Assembly (NCBI RefSeq): GCF_000337375.1
Contig: NZ_AOJG01000018.1
Span: 6,278 to 70,277, forward strand
Origin: Halorubrum lipolyticum DSM 21995
GTDB taxonomy: Archaea > Halobacteriota > Halobacteria > Halobacteriales > Haloferacaceae
Reading direction: 5' to 3'
Length of the DNA: 64,000 bases
Shown: one piece after another, positions 52,219 to 59,456 of the stretch
How the letters are laid out: each line of letters starts with the position of its first letter
Position numbering within the stretch: the first letter of the stretch is position 1
Made by a program: the position numbers and the translations under genes
Notes under the pieces: model-generated
The model's database searches: none
What the model was told of the DNA's origin: nothing
The model's input: only the letters and a program-made list of their open reading frames with translations

Positions 52219-52491
52219 TTATTTCTCGATCGAATCTTCTTCGGAACCGACGGCAGCGTCGTCCTCTCCTCGGAGCTGCCGAGGGAGGAGCCCCGAAATA
52301 AGCCCGCGGAGGATCCGCCCCGGATCGAGGAAGTACTGCGGGAGCACGACCATCGCGATGGCGACGACGAGCAGTCCGGCGCCGAGCGCGACCTCGCCGG
52401 CGACCAGCCGGATGACGGCGTAGTTCGCGAGCGGCAGCGCGAACACGAGCGACGCCGCCAGTCCGATCATATCCATCAGCCCGAGATTCAT
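52219..52491 (-). CDS. Small membrane protein, function unknown
   Basis: A 90-residue protein with two hydrophobic helices (about 7-28 and 32-54) and a charged tail EDDAAVGSEEDSIEK. The helix pair and LVVAIAMVVLPQYFLDPG motif recur in haloarchaeal proteins without known function. A TATA-like CCCTTTTGA lies about 27 nt upstream. It is convergent with the surface-protein gene. Confidence 0.65.
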   Translation of the reverse strand: MNLGLMDMIGLAASLVFALPLANYAVIRLVAGEVALGAGLLVVAIAMVVLPQYFLDPGRILRGLISGLLPRQLRGEDDAAVGSEEDSIEK

Positions 52492-52666
52492 CGGACTCGG
52501 GTTGGCGCCCGGCGTTCAAAAGGGGCGCGGCAGCGATTCGGCAGCAACGAGGCGACGGCGACGACGCGGGGCGGCCGCGACGACGCGACGGCGACGCCCC
52601 AGCGCGATCGGTCGAAACCCCGCCCGAACACCGAACCGATATGTGTCGCGCGCGCCCAGTTCCGGT

Positions 52667-53269
52667 ATGTTCACCGGCATCGTCGAGGACACCGGGACCG
52701 TCCGCGAGCGGACCGAGACCGAGGACGGACTCCGGCTGCGGATCGCCGTCGACGGGTTCGACGACCTCCACCACGGCCAGTCGATCAGCGTCAGCGGCGT
52801 CTGTCTCACGGTCGAGGAGTACGACGATGACGACGCCGAGGACTGGTTCGAGGTGTTCCTCGCGAGCGAGACCGTCGCGAAGACGTACCTCGGCGACATC
52901 CGCGAGGGAGATCCGGTCAACGTCGAGCGCGCGATGCCCGCCGACGGGCGGTTCGACGGCCACGTCGTGCAGGGCCACGTCGACACCGTCACCGAGGTGA
53001 CGGCGATAGAGCGCGTCGGCGAGGACTGGCGGTTCACCTTCTCGATCCCCGAGGGCCACGAGGACTACCTCGTCGACAAGGGGTCGGTGACGCTCGACGG
53101 CATCTCGCTGACGGTCGCCGAGAAGCGAGGCGAGGAGTTCGACGTCGCGATCATCCCGACGACCTACGAGCTGACGACCCTCTCGGAGAAGGCGGTCGGG
53201 GACCCGGTCCACCTCGAAGTGGACGTGATCGCGAAGTACGTCGAGAACATGATCGACGGGTACGCCTGA
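52667..53269 (+). CDS. ribE: Riboflavin synthase, alpha (lumazine) type
   Basis: A 200-residue bacterial-type riboflavin synthase, dismutating two 6,7-dimethyl-8-ribityllumazine into riboflavin and pyrimidinedione. It consists of two tandem lumazine-binding barrels: the first starts MFTGIVEDTGTV with SVSGVCLTV, and the second contains HVVQGHVDTV and KGSVTLDGISLTV. Many archaea use an unrelated RibC; haloarchaea have the bacterial type, as here. A TATA-like CGATATGTG is about 28 nt upstream. Confidence 0.95.
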   Translation: MFTGIVEDTGTVRERTETEDGLRLRIAVDGFDDLHHGQSISVSGVCLTVEEYDDDDAEDWFEVFLASETVAKTYLGDIREGDPVNVERAMPADGRFDGHVVQGHVDTVTEVTAIERVGEDWRFTFSIPEGHEDYLVDKGSVTLDGISLTVAEKRGEEFDVAIIPTTYELTTLSEKAVGDPVHLEVDVIAKYVENMIDGYA

Positions 53270-53344
53270 GGGCTGTTGCGGCGAGGCGTCGAATCGAAGT
53301 GCTTGGTTTTCGGCGTTGTGACTCCGGAGACGAGACGACGAATA

Positions 53345-53720
53345 CCGTTTTAAATTACGGCCGCTCGCTCATAAACAGTCGCCGACGAATCGACCAAGAA
53401 CACCGCCAAAGCCCAGTCACTCTTTTATAAATAATCGACCGATATCGGTGGTGAACACCACCAAATTTCCAGTCACTCACTTATAAATAGCCAAATTCGG
53501 ATCGACGGAGAACACCACCAAAGCCCCAGCCGCGAGAGCTCGGTGCGCTCGCTGCGGTCCTCGGCGCTCACTCCGTTCGCGCCTGCGGTCCTTGCGTCGC
53601 GCGCCGTCGCCCTCGCGGCTGCCCCTTTGAGTCCCGCACCGCACGGCAACCGCACCTCACACCTCCCCAGCCTCGTCGGTGGTCCTCCGCTTCGCTCCGG
53701 ACCACCGACTCCCTCGCGCG
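53345..53720 (-). repeat. Dispersed hairpin-rich repeat, copy 3 (inverted), with tandem right-end units
   Basis: Reverse-strand copy. The left core is at 53619-53635 (plus-strand CTGCCCCTTTGAGTCCC) and the right core at 53510-53529. The long stem-loop at 53674-53709 has a perfect 11-bp stem. Beyond the right core the end unit is repeated about three times with a 57-60 bp period (53354-53413, 53415-53470, 53471-53527), each with an ATAAA-type box (TTATAAATA in two) and a GAACACCRCCAAA motif. No credible gene lies inside it. Confidence 0.75.
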
Positions 53721-53834
53721 GTGCTGTTCGCGCCCGCTGGACGCTCACAGGCACGCGCCGGCCACATCACCGATCCACCTCTAGCGGGTTATTTGTCTCC
53801 TGTCCTGAGTCGATCGCGAACGAGTCAGATGAAT

Positions 53835-54195
53835 TGACATCCTCTCCGCCCTGAAGGGCGAAGATTCCCACGGCACCGCACCGCTGGGTTGGGATGGTTA
53901 CGGTTTGTAGCTGCCTTGATGACGGCTACTGGCTGTGTCAATCAGCCGTTACTCCTATCCCGCCATGGGATTCGGAGGTACTTCTTACTGTACCCGAACA
54001 CTACAACAGAAAGGGTGCTTTCTGTGTGTGATCGGGAATCCCGATATTGTCCGATTAGGCGGGCGGATAGACCGCCTCGGCTAGCTTTCAGTAGGACAAC
54101 TGCTTACTTAAAACATCCGGACAGGAGTTCGTGTTTAGTGTAGAGAACTGTCGGATTCATCCCCGCGCTGAAGCGCGAGGCTTTCTCCTCGATTC
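53835..54195 (-). mobile_element. Non-autonomous IS200/IS605-type element (MITE/PATE-like), no transposase
   Basis: About 360 bp bounded by the paired subterminal hairpins typical of IS200/IS605 ends: CGCCCT-GA-AGGGCG (53847-53860) and CGCGCT-GA-AGCGCG (54164-54177). Outside them lie TTGACATCCTCTCC and GATTCATCCCCG, common in haloarchaeal members. No tnpA or tnpB frame is left. Inside are more stem-loops: 53922-53949, CAGAAAG/CTTTCTG at 54007-54024, ATCGGG/CCCGAT at 54031-54045 and GGCGG/CCGCC at 54062-54076. GC content is clearly lower than the surroundings. The exact insertion borders are not fixed. Confidence 0.7.
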
Positions 54196-54217
54196 TCCGT
54201 AAGCGAGTAAACCCAAT

Positions 54218-54223
54218 AAAAAA
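54218..54223 (-). terminator. T-tract terminator of GGGP synthase gene
   Basis: Six A on the plus strand, read as six U, directly follow the minus-strand stop at 54228 after GAGCGC. A plausible U-tract terminator. Confidence 0.5.
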
Positions 54224-54227
54224 GCGC

Positions 54228-54935
54228 TCAGTCGTCGTGCGCGTCCTTCGCGCCCTTCACCGTCTCGCGGACCGCGTCGACGCCCTCGTCGTGGAGCAGG
54301 TCGCCGACGACGATCACGTCGCTGTGGGCGGCCATCTCGTTGGCCGACTCGTAGCCGTGGATCCCCCCGCCGTAGAAGAGGGTGGCCTCGTCGAGCGCGT
54401 CGTGGGCGGCCGCGACCTTCTCCGTGTCGCCAAAGGTGCCCGAGTACTCGACGTAGACGATCTCCTGGCCGAACATGCGCTCGGCCACCTTCGCGTAGGC
54501 CTCCACGTCGTCCGCGCTGAGGTCGCAGTCGGCCTCGGTCAGCTGGGCGACCGACGCCTCGGGATTCATCACGATGTACGCCTCGGTGTGCGTCCGGCCC
54601 CAGTCGAGGTCGTCGATGCGGACCCACTCCTTGTGCGCGCCGGTGATCCAAAACGGGCCGCCGGCGTTGAACACGGTCGGGATCAGGTAGCCGTCGAGGG
54701 CGGGCGAGTCGATGACGACGCCCGGGTTCGACGGCTCCTGATAGAGCGGCACGTCGTACTCGGCGGCAGCGTCGACGACGCGGCTCATCTTCTCCGCGGT
54801 GACGTCGAGGGTCCCCCCGATCTCGATCGCGTCGGTCCCGGTCCGGCAGACGTCCTCGAAGGTGTCGTCCCCGTACAGCTCCTTGTCCGGGTCGACCTTC
54901 AGCACGTGGTCCCAGTCGTCCCACGGGTTGTTCAT
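54228..54935 (-). CDS. Geranylgeranylglyceryl phosphate synthase
   Basis: A 235-residue TIM-barrel prenyltransferase (PcrB/GGGPS family) forming the first ether bond of archaeal lipids from sn-glycerol-1-phosphate and GGPP. Motifs are [44 protein letters not shown] and [16 protein letters not shown], where the last forms the phosphate-binding loops. The ATG at 54935 is preferred over a GTG at 54950 because the TATA-like ACCTTTTTGG is about 29 nt upstream of it. Its substrate would come from the prenyl synthase at 15238-16080. Confidence 0.93.
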   Translation of the reverse strand: MNNPWDDWDHVLKVDPDKELYGDDTFEDVCRTGTDAIEIGGTLDVTAEKMSRVVDAAAEYDVPLYQEPSNPGVVIDSPALDGYLIPTVFNAGGPFWITGAHKEWVRIDDLDWGRTHTEAYIVMNPEASVAQLTEADCDLSADDVEAYAKVAERMFGQEIVYVEYSGTFGDTEKVAAAHDALDEATLFYGGGIHGYESANEMAAHSDVIVVGDLLHDEGVDAVRETVKGAKDAHDD

Positions 54936-55010
54936 CGGAAGCGACTCCACCGGGCGGAACCAAAAAGGTGCGGAAGCTGTCTCGCCAGTGCGCGGACTCG
55001 CCCGCGGAGA

Positions 55011-56090
55011 CTACAGCAAGTCGTCGAGCTCGTCGTTCCGGAACGCGTCGGCGGGGTCGGGCTGTTCCTCCGGCTCGTCCCGAATTGCCTGTCGCGCGCG
55101 TTCGAGGAACTCCTCGACGCGGCGCGAGCGCTCGACGCCACCGAGGAGGACCAACGCGGCCACCCGGTCGGAGTCCAGCGGGAAGTCGCCGCCGCGCACT
55201 TGCATCGATCCGGTCTCCTCCTGGAGCCACTTGCGCGCCTTCTCCGCGCCCTTCCGAGAGATCCGGTCGGGATCGCCCGCGATGGCGACGAGGGCGGCGT
55301 CCGCGTCGGTCGCGTTCGGGAGCGACATCCCCGTCATCACCGCGCTCCGGACCGCGCTCATCACGGTCGTGATGTTCTCTTCGGCGTCTTCGGCGGCGGG
55401 CGCGGACGCGAACCCGACCGCGGCCATCCCGCCGGCGCGCAGCGTGTTGATCACCTCGCTCGTGTCGACGACCGACTCCGCGACGCCCTCGACCGACTCG
55501 CCGGCCGCGAGCAGGAGCCCGACGCGCTTGGCCATCGAGGCGTTGATCGCGGCGTAGCCTCCCTCGACCGACTCGCCCGAGGAGCGCCACGCGTCGTTGT
55601 CGAGCAGGATCGTCGCGTCCGCCTCGCGGACGAGCGTCTTCAGCGACCGGCCGGCGTTCACCTGATACATCGCCCCCTCGTCGCGGCCGGGGAGGACGCC
55701 GAGCGCGTACACCGGCACGTCATACACGCGGCTCAGCTCGCGGACGAGCACCGGCGCGCCGCCCGATCCGGTGCCGCCGCCGAGCCCCGCGACCACGAAC
55801 AGCGCCTCCGCGTCTGCGGTCACCTTCGGCGCGAGCGCGTCCAGCACCTCGACGGCGTCCTCCTGCATCACCTCGGCGCCGAGCTCGTTGTCGCCGCCGA
55901 CACCGTGTCCGTTCACCCGAGACTGACCGACGAGGACCGTGTCGAGCGGGAGGGGCTCTAGGTCGGCCGACGCGGTGTTCACCGCGAGCGCGTCGAGCAC
56001 CGCGCCGTAGCCGGCGTCGGCGTCGAACTCGGCGAGCGCGGTCGCGAGCTTCCCGCCCGCCTGTCCGACGCCGAGGAGGACCGCTTTCAT
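55011..56090 (-). CDS. CetZ-family tubulin-like GTPase
   Basis: A 359-residue member of the tubulin/FtsZ superfamily closest to archaeal CetZ proteins. The N-terminal GVGQAGGKLA binds guanine nucleotide. The tubulin signature loop is VAGLGGGTGSGGAPVLVREL, and NAGRSLKTLV follows. Haloarchaeal CetZ1 is needed for rod shape and motility; other CetZ paralogues have less clear roles, and I cannot assign the paralogue. The short acidic tail ends in DELDDLL. Its promoter (GGTATTACC, about 56118-56126) is back to back with that of the pilus-type cluster. Confidence 0.88.
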   Translation of the reverse strand: MKAVLLGVGQAGGKLATALAEFDADAGYGAVLDALAVNTASADLEPLPLDTVLVGQSRVNGHGVGGDNELGAEVMQEDAVEVLDALAPKVTADAEALFVVAGLGGGTGSGGAPVLVRELSRVYDVPVYALGVLPGRDEGAMYQVNAGRSLKTLVREADATILLDNDAWRSSGESVEGGYAAINASMAKRVGLLLAAGESVEGVAESVVDTSEVINTLRAGGMAAVGFASAPAAEDAEENITTVMSAVRSAVMTGMSLPNATDADAALVAIAGDPDRISRKGAEKARKWLQEETGSMQVRGGDFPLDSDRVAALVLLGGVERSRRVEEFLERARQAIRDEPEEQPDPADAFRNDELDDLL

Positions 56091-56133
56091 GATCGTAAGC
56101 TAACCGATCCCGGGGTAATACCTTTTCCCCCAT

Positions 56134-56156
56134 ATTTAAATACGGAACCGCGGCCA
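56134..56156 (+). promoter_or_regulatory. Pilus-cluster promoter 1: TATA box plus CGCGGCCA box
   Basis: ATTTAAATA (56134-56142) is followed by CCGCGGCCA (56148-56156) and then the GTG start at 56166. The same box at the same spacing precedes the genes at 57480 and 61340. Leftward CetZ transcription starts just beyond it. Confidence 0.6.
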
Positions 56157-56165
56157 GTCGGCGGC

Positions 56166-56948
56166 GTGACCGACGACACTCACGACCGCGACCGGCCGGT
56201 CGGCGACGGCGGAGAGCCAGCGGAGACCACGGGTGACGGGCGTCCGGGACAGCCTCCCTCGTTCGAGCGAGCCGACCGTACGCCGGCCGGGACGGCCGGG
56301 ACGGCCGGCTCGACGCGATCGAAGGCGGCGCGTTCGACCGCCACCGGCCCGGTCGAATCACCGACCGGAGACCCGAACACCGGTCCGAGCGCCGGACCGA
56401 ACGGTGACCGGGTCGAAGAGCGGCTCCGTGCGGTCGAACGGGCGCTCACCGGGACCGACGATGCCGTCGCCGACATCGGCGACGAGGCGGCCGCCAGCGC
56501 GGAGCGGGAGGAGCTGTCGACGCGGCTCGACGACCTCGAAGCGCGCGTCGAGGAGCTGGAGGCGGCGACGCAGGCGATCAGGGGATACGTCGGATCGATC
56601 CGGTCCGTGAACCAAGCGGTCGAGCGCCGCGCCGACCTCGCGCTCGCCAGGGCGAGCGAAGGCGCTCGGCAGACGGCCAGAGACGGTCGACAGGCTACCG
56701 AAGACGGCCGACAAACGGCCGGAGACGGAGGGGAAATCGCGGACCGCGACGCGGCCGACGACGGTGTGCTCGACGGCGGCGTTCCGAGCGAGGCCGCCCT
56801 CGACGCCGCCGTTCCGGCGGCAGAACGCCGGAAAAACGGAACGGGAGCGGCGACCGAGCCGGCGGGTGGGCGCGCGGAAACGGACGACGAGAAGGCGGAC
56901 GACTCGTGGCGCGCCGGCGCGCTGGATCGGCTCCGTGAGTCCTTGTAA
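56166..56948 (+). CDS. Coiled-coil protein of the pilus-type cluster (DUF7310-like)
   Basis: A 260-residue soluble protein. Residues 1-80 are low complexity. Residues about 82-145 form a predicted coiled coil (VEERLRAVERAL; SAEREELSTRLDDLEARVEELEAAT) followed by a short helix (IRGYVGSIRSVNQAVER). The rest is Asp/Gly/Ala-rich with GRQTA/TEDGRQ repeats. From memory it matches the haloarchaeal family DUF7310, found upstream of TadA-like ATPases. It starts with GTG and heads the cluster. A structural or scaffold role is a guess. Confidence 0.65.
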   Translation: MTDDTHDRDRPVGDGGEPAETTGDGRPGQPPSFERADRTPAGTAGTAGSTRSKAARSTATGPVESPTGDPNTGPSAGPNGDRVEERLRAVERALTGTDDAVADIGDEAAASAEREELSTRLDDLEARVEELEAATQAIRGYVGSIRSVNQAVERRADLALARASEGARQTARDGRQATEDGRQTAGDGGEIADRDAADDGVLDGGVPSEAALDAAVPAAERRKNGTGAATEPAGGRAETDDEKADDSWRAGALDRLRESL

Positions 56949-56975
56949 TCCGCGTCGCGCCGCGGGGACGGGCGG

Positions 56976-57446
56976 GTGATCCGCGTCGTCCTCACGGTCC
57001 TCGTCGCCGTCGCGCTCCTTTCGGTCTCGATGCCGGCGCTGGAGGACGCCCGCGTCGGTACGACCGACGAGCGGCTCGGGACCGAGTCTGACCGGATCGA
57101 GCGGGCGATCGGCGCGCTCTCATCCGGCTCGAGGAGCGTCTCGGACCCGTCGCTCGCCGCCCGGACGACAATAACCGTTCGTTCCCCGAGCGGCCTCACG
57201 GCCGCGCGGATCGACCGGCTCGCGATCGTCGAACCGGAGCGGTCGAGAAACGGGCCTGGCGCCGCGCTCCGGTATCGGATCCGCGGCGGTCGCGACCGGA
57301 CCGTCTCGATCGTCCCGGACGCGGCGACCGCGACCGTCGAGGTCGTCGACGGACCGATCCCGCTCCGAACGCGCGGCGAGAGCCGTCTGGGCCTCCGTCT
57401 CGTCGACGACGCCGGCCCGACCGTCGAGATCGCGCGGGTCGGATGA
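56976..57446 (+). CDS. Membrane-anchored small protein of the pilus-type cluster (DUF7311-like)
   Basis: A 156-residue protein with one N-terminal helix (VVLTVLVAVALLSVSMPALEDA) and a beta-rich extracytoplasmic part (TITVRSPSGLTAARIDRLAIV). The start is GTG, 28 nt after the previous stop. The pattern of one helix followed by a beta domain resembles minor pseudopilins; from memory it corresponds to DUF7311. Specific role unknown. Confidence 0.65.
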   Translation: MIRVVLTVLVAVALLSVSMPALEDARVGTTDERLGTESDRIERAIGALSSGSRSVSDPSLAARTTITVRSPSGLTAARIDRLAIVEPERSRNGPGAALRYRIRGGRDRTVSIVPDAATATVEVVDGPIPLRTRGESRLGLRLVDDAGPTVEIARVG

Positions 57447-57449
57447 AGG

Positions 57450-57471
57450 TTTATAACTGATACCGCGGCCA
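57450..57471 (+). promoter_or_regulatory. Pilus-cluster promoter 2: TATA box plus CGCGGCCA box
   Basis: TTTATAA (57450-57456) and CCGCGGCCA (57463-57471) lie before the ATG at 57480, with the box ending 8 nt before the start codon, as in promoters 1 and 3. Confidence 0.6.
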
Positions 57472-57479
57472 CGCCCGCC

Positions 57480-59456
57480 ATGAGCTTCGATCTCCCCTCG
57501 CTGTCGTCGCTCGGGGGCGACGGCGCGCCGCTGCGATCGCTCCCGTGGCTCGACGGGGACGCGGACGGCTGTCGATGCGACCCGTCGTTCAGAGAGCCGG
57601 TCGGAACCGGCGTCGACGACCGCATGGTCCTCGCGGTGGACGCCGCCGACTGTCCCGGGCGCGGTGACCTCGCCGCGAGCCCCGCCTGTCTCGCGACGGT
57701 TGTCGAGGCGCTGACGGAGCGCGACGCCGACGTGGTCCGGACGCGCCACGCGGGTCGAGAGCGGACCTACGCCGGGCGGGCCGCTGCGTGCCTGATCGCC
57801 GCCGGACGGTTTCGCGAGCGGGTCGAGTTCCACGAGACGCGGCTCGCGGAGCGCGTGACTCGGGAACCGATCACGGCGGCGCGGGAGGCGAGCGGTCGCG
57901 AGGGACCGCCGAAGCGGATCGCCGCGGAGACCGGACTGGCCGAGACCGTCGCGGACGCGGAGGAGACCGGCGACGTGTTGCGAGCGCACGCCGGGCCGAC
58001 GATCGCGGCCACGCGCGTCGCGTCTGCACCGCCGCCGGATGCAGCGCTCGTCGACCAGTGGGAGGTCGACACCGGCGCGACCGTGCGGCTGTACGACGGA
58101 GTGGGGCCGCTGCGGACGTACCACCTCACACCGCCGTCTTCGCGGCTCGACGACGGGGCCGTCGAGCGACTCGCCGCCGCCAAAGACCGGCTGATCGACG
58201 ATCCGACCGGGGGCGACAGGGCGCCGGGGCGGGCGGTCCGAGCGGTCGCGACGACCGACGACCCGGTCTCGACGCTCGTCGACGTGCTTCGACGGCACAC
58301 ACGCGGATACGGCGCGTTCGAACACGTGTTCGCCGACGACCGCGTGAGCGACGCGACGCTGTCGGCGCCCGTCGCAGAGAACCCGCTCCGGGTCGTCGTC
58401 GACGGGGAACGCTGTCGCACGAACGTCAGGCTACCACCCGAGGGCGCGGCGACGCTGGCGTCCCGGCTCCGGCGAACGAGCGGCCGGGGGTTCTCCCGCG
58501 CGAGTCCCACGCTCGACGCGACGATCGAAACCGAAGCCGGTCGGGTTCGGGTCGCGGCGACGACGGACCCCGCCAGTGACGGTCTCTCCTTCACGTTCCG
58601 CCGCGGTGACCCGGAGGCCTGGACCCTCGCGCGGCTCGTGGACGTCAAGACGATCACGCCGGCGGCCGCCGGGCTCCTTTCGGTGGCCGTCGAGCGAGGT
58701 GTGACCGGACTGGTCGCCGGCGGCCGCGGCGCGGGAAAAACGACGGCGCTCGGGTCGCTCCTCTGGGAGCTGCCGGCCGAGACCCGGTCGATCCTGATCG
58801 AGGACACGCCGGAGCTGCCCGTGGACGCGGTGACCGCCGCCGGGCGTGACACCCAGCGGCTCCGGGTCGGCGACGGCGCAGAGCCGTCGCCGAGCGAGGC
58901 GGTGCGGACCGCGCTCCGGCTTGGCGGCGGCGCGATCGTCGTCGGGGAGGTCCGCGGCGAGGAGGCCGCGGCGCTGTACGAGGCGATGCGCGTCGGGGCG
59001 GCCGGCGAGGCGGTCCTCGGGACGATCCACGGCGAAGATCCCGACGCGGTCCGGGAGCGGGTCGTCACCGATCTCGGCGTCTCACCCTCCTCGTTCGCCG
59101 TGACCGACCTGATCGTCGTGCTCGACGACCACCGCGTCGAGACGATCGCCGAGGTCGTCGGCCACGATGACGGATGCGCGTTCGAGCCGCTGTTCGAGCG
59201 AACCGGAGCGGGACTGGTCTCCTCCGGCCGAATCGATCGCGGCGAGAGTCGGATCGTCGAGTCGCTCTCGGAGACCGGCGAATCGTACGCATCCGTGCGA
59301 GATGCCATCGATCGCCGGGGCGAACGGATCGGTGAGGCGGCGAGGACCGGGCGGACCGCGCCGGAACGGTACGTCGACACTTCGGTCGACGTACCGGGGA
59401 GGAACGAGGAGGACCGGCTGGCCACGAGCGAGAGGTTCGGCGGTGGTGAGCGATGA
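57480..59456 (+). CDS. Type II/IV secretion (pilus assembly) ATPase, second copy
   Basis: A 658-residue VirB11/TadA-type ATPase, paralogue of the one at 31828-34152 but shorter and with a different N-terminal half. Several cysteines stand out early (DGCRCDPS at about 30-37 and later ones), possibly a metal site. The core has Walker A GGRGAGKTTALGSLL (about 414-428), the Asp box SILIEDTPELP, Walker B GGGAIVVGEVRGEEA and His box GTIHGEDPDAVRERV. It is predicted to drive assembly of the cluster's pseudopilins, together with the TadC partner whose start it overlaps. Confidence 0.9.
   Translation: MSFDLPSLSSLGGDGAPLRSLPWLDGDADGCRCDPSFREPVGTGVDDRMVLAVDAADCPGRGDLAASPACLATVVEALTERDADVVRTRHAGRERTYAGRAAACLIAAGRFRERVEFHETRLAERVTREPITAAREASGREGPPKRIAAETGLAETVADAEETGDVLRAHAGPTIAATRVASAPPPDAALVDQWEVDTGATVRLYDGVGPLRTYHLTPPSSRLDDGAVERLAAAKDRLIDDPTGGDRAPGRAVRAVATTDDPVSTLVDVLRRHTRGYGAFEHVFADDRVSDATLSAPVAENPLRVVVDGERCRTNVRLPPEGAATLASRLRRTSGRGFSRASPTLDATIETEAGRVRVAATTDPASDGLSFTFRRGDPEAWTLARLVDVKTITPAAAGLLSVAVERGVTGLVAGGRGAGKTTALGSLLWELPAETRSILIEDTPELPVDAVTAAGRDTQRLRVGDGAEPSPSEAVRTALRLGGGAIVVGEVRGEEAAALYEAMRVGAAGEAVLGTIHGEDPDAVRERVVTDLGVSPSSFAVTDLIVVLDDHRVETIAEVVGHDDGCAFEPLFERTGAGLVSSGRIDRGESRIVESLSETGESYASVRDAIDRRGERIGEAARTGRTAPERYVDTSVDVPGRNEEDRLATSERFGGGER

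Noticed and set aside
53889-54143. 84-codon plus-strand frame inside the IS605-like relic
   Set aside because: Runs through several hairpins, lacks a promoter with proper spacing, and shows no transposase motif.
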